Source: Prinia subflava
Taxonomy: Eukaryota > Chordata > Aves > Passeriformes > Cisticolidae
DNA length: 64,000 bases
Direction of reading: 5' to 3'
NCBI RefSeq assembly: GCF_021018805.1
Contig: NC_086248.1
Coordinates: forward strand, 63,931,985-63,995,984
In this document: piece after piece, positions 43,301 to 52,300 of the stretch
Layout: every line of letters starts with the position of its first letter
Position numbering within the stretch: position 1 is the stretch's first letter
Program-made: the position numbers and the translations under genes
The notes under the pieces: generated by a model
Told to the model about the DNA's origin: nothing
What the model saw: the letters and a program-made list of their open reading frames with translations, nothing else
The model's database searches: none

Positions 43301-46300
43301 AGCACCGGGTCCTTGTGCAACACTGCTAGGTGTTACCAGTCTGAAGACCTTCCAGTCTGGCAGCCACTGATGTTCCTGGGACAGCAGGGGGAGTTAGGGG
43401 TGCCTCTACATGTTTCATTCTTAGAATTGGAGCCAAGTCAAACACTTCAGTTTCAAAAATTAAAGGGTAAAAATACAAGAAACACAATTGTCATTAACAG
43501 TCACATATATCTTTCCTTAATACAATCACCTGACAAGGTCAAAAGATGGGCACAGACTGCAAGGAACTGCATATTAGTTACATTCTTGCTTTATGACTAT
43601 GACTCAATTATCCACAGGCTATAAAAACCCCACTATTTCAATCACAAGGAAAGAATAATTATTTCAGGTACTTTGGGGTAATGGTATCAAACAATTTAGA
43701 GGTAGATATGAACACCAAAGATATCAAGCCTTCCTGGTGAAGTGTATTAAAAAGGAGAATTTCTTGATAAAATAGAAGCACTTTTAAGACTATTTAGCCT
43801 CAAACCTTATACAACAATGCAGGTCATAAGCATTTCTGATCACCAGCACACATTTGACATTAAATTTTACTTATCTTCCTGTAGAATTGTATCAGACCAT
43901 TAAGAATCTCAACAGTACCCTCCTACAACAAGCAGAGCATTTCTGTGTTTAAAGCCACACACAAATATAAACCGTAAGAGATTTTCTGTTCTGGCTAAAT
44001 CCATTAGACCTCGTTACAGTGATAATTCACTACCAGGATTTAACCAATTTTATATGAGGCACAGAGACAACTGATAGAAGGTTAACTATGAGCTCTGCTC
44101 ACACCTGACGACTTTTTACGGGTTTTTTTGCAAGGCTGGGGGCAGCAGGTCCTTTTACATTTACAAATTATGTATTCGCATTAGTCTTCAGATGTACTCA
44201 CCATATTAGATCAGTGAATCCTTTGTGCTGGTGCATGCTGGGGGAGGAGCTGTTTAGCATGGAGAGGATACACTCCAAGTAAAGAAGCTGAAGTTGACGA
44301 TTGTCACTGGCAAAGGAAAGATGCCATTCACATCATATTGAAACAAAGGCTACTTAATTTTCTAAAATAACCACATTAGTTCACTTGAAAATTATACCAT
44401 AATTCACAGCAGTGATTTATTTTGCTTCTTTCCATCCATTTACAATGGTGTTATCACCTGCAACATCCCATTTATTTTGTACTGACCATATGCAGCAAAC
44501 TACTACTTTAAAAAATACAAGTGAAGAAAGAGGAAGAATAAAACGCAAATAATTACTCAAATTCAATCTAAAATCTTGGGAAGGAAGCCTTAAAAACAGG
44601 AAAAGAAGACAACAGAACATTTTGGATTGTTGGATAGTTTCTTCAGACAATTTGAAGCATGTTTAGGCTACTCTCTTCTATTTTTTTTTTCTTGGTGACA
44701 GCCACAATGCTCAAAAGTCAATGCCTACTGGCAGAAAGTCACATGATAACATGGCTACCTTACAGGGACTTGCCAGTTAGTCTGTCAGAACCATAAAGCA
44801 AAGAAAGCCTCATAAGAAAGAATATTAAAAAACCTGTGGACACCTAGAATTGATACACTTGTAATGTGCACTGTGCCTATGCCTACTCATAACGTTAACT
44901 GTGAGATCCAGGAGACAAGCAAGGCTAAAGTCCGCCTTGTGAAAGAAGCACTCCATGGCAAGTGCACACACAATTTGGCTTTCACTCCTATGTAAACCAG
45001 GATCTAATAACTCTCTTTGTGTCAGAGATGAGAGCTGGAGGAATGCACTTTTTGATATATGATTATAGGTCGAGGAACCTGTAAAAAATGGATTTCTCTG
45101 AATCGAAATTAAAGAGTGAGAAACATCTGTTTTTCTGCCACTGCCTGAGTTCCTTTTGTTCACATACATGAATTTGCATTCAACTACAATACCCATTTCA
45201 CATGCCATGCAAAAAATGCTGAATCCTAAGATTCAAAGCTAGATTTCTAACTCTGTGCTATTGAAAGGAGGATTGAAAACTGCTGGCTTCTTATATATTT
45301 AAAAGATAGATTGATAGATTTTTCCTCACAACAGTCCACACCTATCTGGAAAGATACATGCATTCCAGGTACAGATGCCTTCTTTCCCAACAGCTTTTTT
45401 TGCAATGTGTCTTAACGCAGATGATCATCACCTTGCAGTTGACACTTGCATGGGCATGCACAGGGCATCTCTGCACTCTTGATTTTATTTTCCCAGATGC
45501 TGACACTGATTAAATAAGCTCTCCTCTGTAAGGCACTCCTCTGTTAGCCTGCTGTTATTAGAGACACTTATGGGAAGAAAGTCTGAAGAAGAACTGAACA
45601 TAGATGCCTGTGCAATCTTTGCCTCTGGTAGTTTCTGAATATTGTACAACATATAATACATTTACTATCCATAACAATCACATTTTAAAAGTTAAGATCA
45701 TTTTCAAGTAGGTAGAGTGTATGATGTTCCTAAATTAGAGGAATTCTTTGATAGTACAAATTACTTCAATTGGATAAATACTGCCTTAAGAAGGACAGAC
45801 TTATTCATTCTGAATAGAGTATCTGTTAGGTCTTTCCATGGCTCTTGTAATTGTTATTCTCTCTGTGATGGTTCTTCCTGCCAGAAAAGAAAAATTCTCC
45901 TTGGATTAGTATTTTGCTGCTGTATGGAAGTTATCTACAGATTAGATTTACTGGAAGAGTGCACAAAGAAGGCAAATTAGCTCCTCATTTCAAGCAAGGA
46001 TTGAATTAATGCATCATGGACAATCCTTTCTCTAGTAAACACTTCATTTAAGCACAGCTTTGCTCCATAATTCCAGAACTACAATAGTACAATCACATGC
46101 ATGAGTGAAACTCCATCAGTGAAACTCTCAATCTCCAGGTAATAAACTGAAATTATAAACTTAAATAACTCACTTTATGACAGCCTGGAGCTTCTCACAG
46201 AGCACAGTGAGGACAGATACAACATCATCACAAAGAGATTCAGCTGAAGTACCTCCAGAAAGGACAAAGATCAGAGGCATTACATATGAGAAGTTGGATT

Positions 46301-49300
46301 ACAACATCAGTTAATTGCATGGGCTTTCAGAGCTGGTCAGAGCTCTAAACAAGGAGCAGGGCTACCAAAATTCATAGAGAAGAGGCAGTAGGAAAAGTCC
46401 TAGATTGGAAAGTGATTGCCACAAAATGCAAAAGCAGCAGTATTAAATCTGGAGAGAGCACTGATTGCTTACATGCATTTACAGAAGGTTAGCTGAAATC
46501 AAATTCTCATAATAAAATAAGTATACAATTAAATAATAAAAAAGACTGGCTCCAGTATTTCTACATGGCAGCCAGTTTCTGTATCTCTCCCTGCAGTTTC
46601 TCTCTTACACATTTTTTGATGTCTGACCAAGTTCTGATCTTATAAAAGAATGCTTATGCTCTTCAAAGATTTTAGCCTCTATTCACACAAGTTCTCCTAC
46701 AGAAATCCTGTGTGAAGGTGAAAACCAGGAGCTACCTTTTCCTACTAGAAAATGTTGAAAGTTAAGCCACAATGGGAATAGAAAAACATTCTCTTGTAAA
46801 ATAATCATCTGGCAAGTAGTCATTATATAAACAATATCTTTGCCCTGAAATACAGTAACAATTGTTTTCAGATTCCACATCCTACTCTGTGAATCTATTT
46901 CATTTCAGGAAGTAAAGGCACTTTGTAAAACTTTTTCCAGACCACTGAAACTCCTTAATTACAGAAGTCAGCACCTTGAAACAGTAATTTTTTACTGTGT
47001 TGAGTGCAATGCTGTTACCATGATCCAAATGAAGGCATAACTGAAAATATCAGGAGCTAACAGAGCTAAGTTCTTACCACAGGTAATCAAGAGAACACCA
47101 AACTATAGAGAAGTTATGAAATCCTGAGGGTGCAACTCCCAGGACATCAAACAGCACTGTGATGATAAAAGAAAAGTTAAGAATAAAAAAGCTGGATTGG
47201 AAGGATTCACTAAAAAAGTATTATAAATACCTTGACTCTTGAATTTCTGCAAGGTGTCAGGGTTTTCAACTATCTGTTGAGGAAAAGACAGAGGCAGTGT
47301 AATTGGTGCAAGGGGCAGAGAAACGTTACAGAAGCAATACTTTAACAGCAGAACTTTCTTAAATTCATGTCCTCTATCTGTTTGAGGATTTTTTGTTAGG
47401 GTTTTTAAGTGAACTTTTTGCAAAACATTTTATAACTTTCTTAAGACCTGTTTTAACAGTCATTTCAACCTAAGGAAATGGCATTTCATCAGGTGAAAGC
47501 TTTGTAAGTCCTTAAGGGACTTCCTACACCTAAAATAACTCAGTAATAACTAGGCATGTAAGTTGCACTGAAAATAAGTGAGAGAAAAGCACAGTTTAGA
47601 CTTCACAAACTACTTAGAAACCAAAATCAATTGAGTATTAGAGAATTTAGAACATTGACAATGTTAATGTTACAGTACCAACAGAATTAATGGCAGTCAG
47701 GAAATGGAAATGACCTCTGATATCCTTTGGTTCAGCTCTGGTATAGGGTTCTTCCTATTGTGCACAACAGGGTCAAGCCAAATTCTCTCAAACATCAATA
47801 ACAAACTGCCAGGAACTAAATGCAGTTCTCATATGCTTTTACCTACTCCTCAGCTAAGAAAAGAACAAAGCTGAACTTGCAGACCCAAAATGTTTCTGTT
47901 TGTTTGTTTGTTTGGATTTTTTTAGTAAATGCTTTGACTAGTAAAATGAACCTACTTAGCACCAACAGAAGATAAGTTTACTTAAACTGATTAATTCTTT
48001 TTGCAGTTGATCAGCAGGACAAAAGCAATCTAGTCTACTAATCCGAACTAGAAGGGATCATCTTAAAACAAAACACATGTAAGGAAAACAATCTGTACAA
48101 CTACAGTCCTTAAAATTTCCTAATAAATAGAAATTGACTTCTACAAATAGTACTTCTTGACAATATGCTATTATACAAAGCAGTACAAACAAGTGGAAGA
48201 AATCAATGTAATTCCACGTGTACCCAGAACATTTACAGTGGAAAATGTGCTGCGATGTCATTCAAACAGCTCTCATGGATTTTATTAATGAAATAAATAA
48301 AATTATATTTATTTTTTGTTTACAAAGAAAAAAATAATTTCATGAACTCAAAATTATCTTCTACAAAAAATGCAGAAGAAAAACCTCAATTATACTTTCC
48401 TTAGCTGAGAATCTGTTTTCATTACATAAATATATGTCATGCAAAAAGTTTTGGCAGAAGGATTTCAATGAACTTTGAAAAAACAACCAAACAAAATAAA
48501 AGAATGGAAACGGCTGAGGCCAGCCTGATATCAGAACACAGTCTCTTTTGTTTAATGGAAGGAAAAAAAACCAAACCAGCCAACTAGAGTGGATAATGTG
48601 AGAGCTTTGAGGCAGGCATGGTCAGAGCCCAAAAAAGCTTTTAAACAGGATTAATTGAGGAGGAGTCAAATAAAAGCCATAAGGCATTCAGATGAACAGA
48701 ATGGTATGCAGCCATGGACATGGAACCATTTGTTGATGCCAGAAGGCTCACCATGTTCTCTTGCTTTTGTCGTAACTGTAAAGTCAAGTCACTCAACATT
48801 TGGCTGAGGGTTGCCCGCACAGCGGTGTTAATGCTCCGCTGGTGACAGCTAGATACATATGTCTCAATGCAAACCTGATGAGGAAACAAGACAGCAGGAC
48901 AAAGAGATCAACTCCCACTTACCAGGAACACATTGGAGGAGGATACCAAGGTCTCTCGCATGCAGACAGTCAGCCTTCCTTACTATTTCTTATTGCTTTA
49001 TTAGTGTATTAGAAGTTTTTAGCAGTCTTGGTTGGAAACCCAACTAAGTAGCATCTAGAAGCAGCCTGCAATTTGTCAGTCTCACAGCTGCTGGAATGGT
49101 AGGGCAAAACTGGCAAAGTCTCTTGTCAAACCCAAGTGATTTCAATACTTGTCTCTCTTTGTACAGAACTCGTTGAATGGTGCTTTGATTGTTCATCTCT
49201 TGATACTTATTGTAACTACCCCTCTGCAAGTCTATGTCTGCAATGTAAATACCCTCCAATTCTTCAAGCTTGTTGCTTCTGATGTACAGGTATTTGCCAC

Positions 49301-52300
49301 TTATTCTATAATAATTATTAGGTACTGTAACACATCTGAAAGCCTTTAAGGCCTTTCTTAACACAACACAATACAATAGAACTTTACCACAAGTTACAGA
49401 AACAATTGCCTTATAGTAACTGGCAATCCAGCAGAGGGCTCCTCTTCTCAGAGATCCCAAAGGAGCCAAGACAGCCATAGAAGAACTCTGATGGATAATC
49501 CAGTTCCCAACTCCATGCCCAGCTGCTGGCAGTTTTCTGTCAACGTGCTGTGCCCAGAATCGTGCTTGATTTTTCCCCCAGGCGATGTTGCACAAATGGC
49601 TGCCAAAGTGTTACACAGCTAGGATCCTTAACTACTAAGTAGATAAAAGTCTTGGTGGAGCTGAACAGGGTTGTGACAGAACTGTACAACAAGTTCCTCC
49701 TAAAGAAGCAGTTTTGATCCTTTGTCTTATACTAAGCTTTATCGTTCACAATGACCACAAGAATCCCCCAAATCCAAACCAAGCAACCAAAAAAAAGAAA
49801 ACAAAAAAGGAAATGACTTCTACATTTTTCAATTTTAGTGGGTTTATTCTGCCATTATTTAGATATATAGCAAGTAAGAACTGTAAATATAAATTGAACT
49901 AGCTGTGAAAAATTATTAAAAATATCAATTATTAACGTATAAATATGTACTGTAAAATATATGCATAAGGAGTATACATAAATGCATCTGGTGTACATTT
50001 TTGAATGAGAAGGATATTGTAGGATGTAAAGTAATTTTTATAGTTCCCTAATGAGGATAAGTTTTTAAAAAGGCAAAATTAAAGTGATCTGATGACATAG
50101 TCTGATCAATACTGACATAGGCACATAAACAAGACTCTTGATGGTTTCTAACTCATTGAAATGAAACCAAGCTGTCAATAGGTCAGTGATGAAGATGTTC
50201 TTGTAAGTTGGCCTGGACTAATTCTGCCCATCATTCAGCTATCACTTGAACCCCAGTGGATAAAAAAACCCCTAAAAGCCTGTTAATCACATACAGCTCT
50301 TCACAGAGGCCAAACCATTCCAGTGCTGCTGAGATAATTCTTCTTGAGCTGTAAGCCTTTTTCTAGAGTACCTGAATTAATTAATGAAATACCATTCTTA
50401 GAGGTAGGCTGACTTTCTGGAAAGAGCATGGTTGATATCTCCTTCTCTCCCTCCCCACACAAGCTAATAAGCAAACAATACTGTCCACTTGAGTTGCAAT
50501 CTTACAGAAGGCCTGTGCTCTAATTGGCTGGGCAAGGTACCTTTCGAAAAGCCACTGATGAAGAAGCAGCAGTAAAAATGCGAGAGCTCAGGGCTCCAAA
50601 GAGTTGTGCAATGGACATTTTGATCATTTCATGCATTCGGGGACTTCCAGCTCTATGGCATGCAAAACACAACTAAGAGCAAAACACAAGAGGGTTAGCT
50701 AATGAAACACAACAGAGTTACACAAAATAAACCTTCAGAAGGCACACTGGAGCAACAAACATACACATAAAAACAAGCAATAGCACCAACTAAATTTTCT
50801 TGCAGGTGTCTAGGCAAGCATGGGAAGGTGCACAGGGCAAGACTTAATCTATTTTTGGTACTACTAATCTATTTTCAATACTGTTAATACTTAGGGCACA
50901 AATTATAGTACTCTTCATGTTGGACGCTTCCTCAATTTGAAGCTCATAAGGTTCAGAAATATTTCGAGTGCCATTGTTTTGTACACATGAATTGTAAACG
51001 ATCAGGCAGTACTAAATGGCCAGACTGTAGCTTGGTTTGTCAGAGACAGCCCTCGGGGAGTTCCAGCAGTAATGAAGGCAGCACCTTTCCAATCCTGCAG
51101 TGGCTCTACTTGTTAAAGAGTGCAAGCTAGGTAAACTAAGGGATTGACTTGGAAAGAAGTGTTAAATAGCATGAGCATTGGAACACAAAGCTCCTCTCCG
51201 ACACCTTTCTCTTAGAGCAAGTCAGAAGGTTAACCAAATGCTGAACTGAGAAATGATTTTCTGTTTCCTACTGCTTATACATTGGATAATTCAGATACAA
51301 AGGCATAGAGATGCCAGCTATTAAAGTCTTTGCCTTGCCTAAAGCCTGGGCAGAAGGAACCTGGGGAAGCATGTATGTGCCTGGTAGGATTTGCTATTTA
51401 GAAAGATCTAGGCTATTCAGAAAAACCTGAGGCAGTATTTTCTCAAGGAGTGTGGAGAAAATAACTGTACCCCCAAACACTCCAAACAAAGGCAAGCACA
51501 CTTTGTATTATTGTTTATTCCAATTCACTGAAGGAGTTTTGCTTGCTTTGCTGGCACATCTCATCAAGCATTAGAGTTTTGTTCACCATAGAAGAAGTAG
51601 CATTGTCCTAATTTGTATCAGTACACTAGCAGAACTTTTTTAAAAACCAGATTTGCCTTCTGAGAACAAAAATGAAGTGCAACTACCAAAACCAGCAGAG
51701 TTTCACATCAGTCTGTAAAAGGCAACTGCCAATTTTCAGAATGCTTTTGATGAATAACAACTCTGTTGTTTACAGAGATAACAGAAAATATTATTTCTGA
51801 TTAATTCTACAGTTTGTAGCACACAGACTATGACTGATAGACCATCACTCCCCAGTCTCAGGCAGTGCTCTTAAAGACTGAAAGCTGAAGGGTTCAGAGT
51901 CATTAAATGCTTTTGTCAGCAAGCACTTTGTTCAATCTCAAGCTCTTTACCTACAGCAAAGAGATGCACTAAGCTGAATTCATCAGCTTTTGCCTTGCAT
52001 GTTAGGAAGTCTGTGAGAAAAACTGCAGTAGGGGAAATTATCTGTAATTTTTTTCAGTGTGTGACACTGACATAAAGAGGGTTTAGTAGAAATTTAAAAA
52101 TTGTGGCTTGATTTAAGTAGCAGTTCAGTTCATCCTTGCTGCAGCACCTACAGATGGGGCTTACAAAGACCTCCAAAAATAGCCACACCTTATGGTCTCA
52201 CCTAGCACAAGAGAAACCAAAATCTAAGCTGAGCTAATCCAGAATGACTACTATCTTTTTTTAAATCGGGTATATATTATATATATATCAACTATTTAAG

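Larger units (their letters stand above)
44307..48751. other. Introns e4/e5, e3/e4 and e2/e3
   Basis: 44307-46173, 46253-47230 and 47274-48751. The only clear non-exon feature is a (TGTT)n run at about 47897-47914. Confidence 0.75.
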
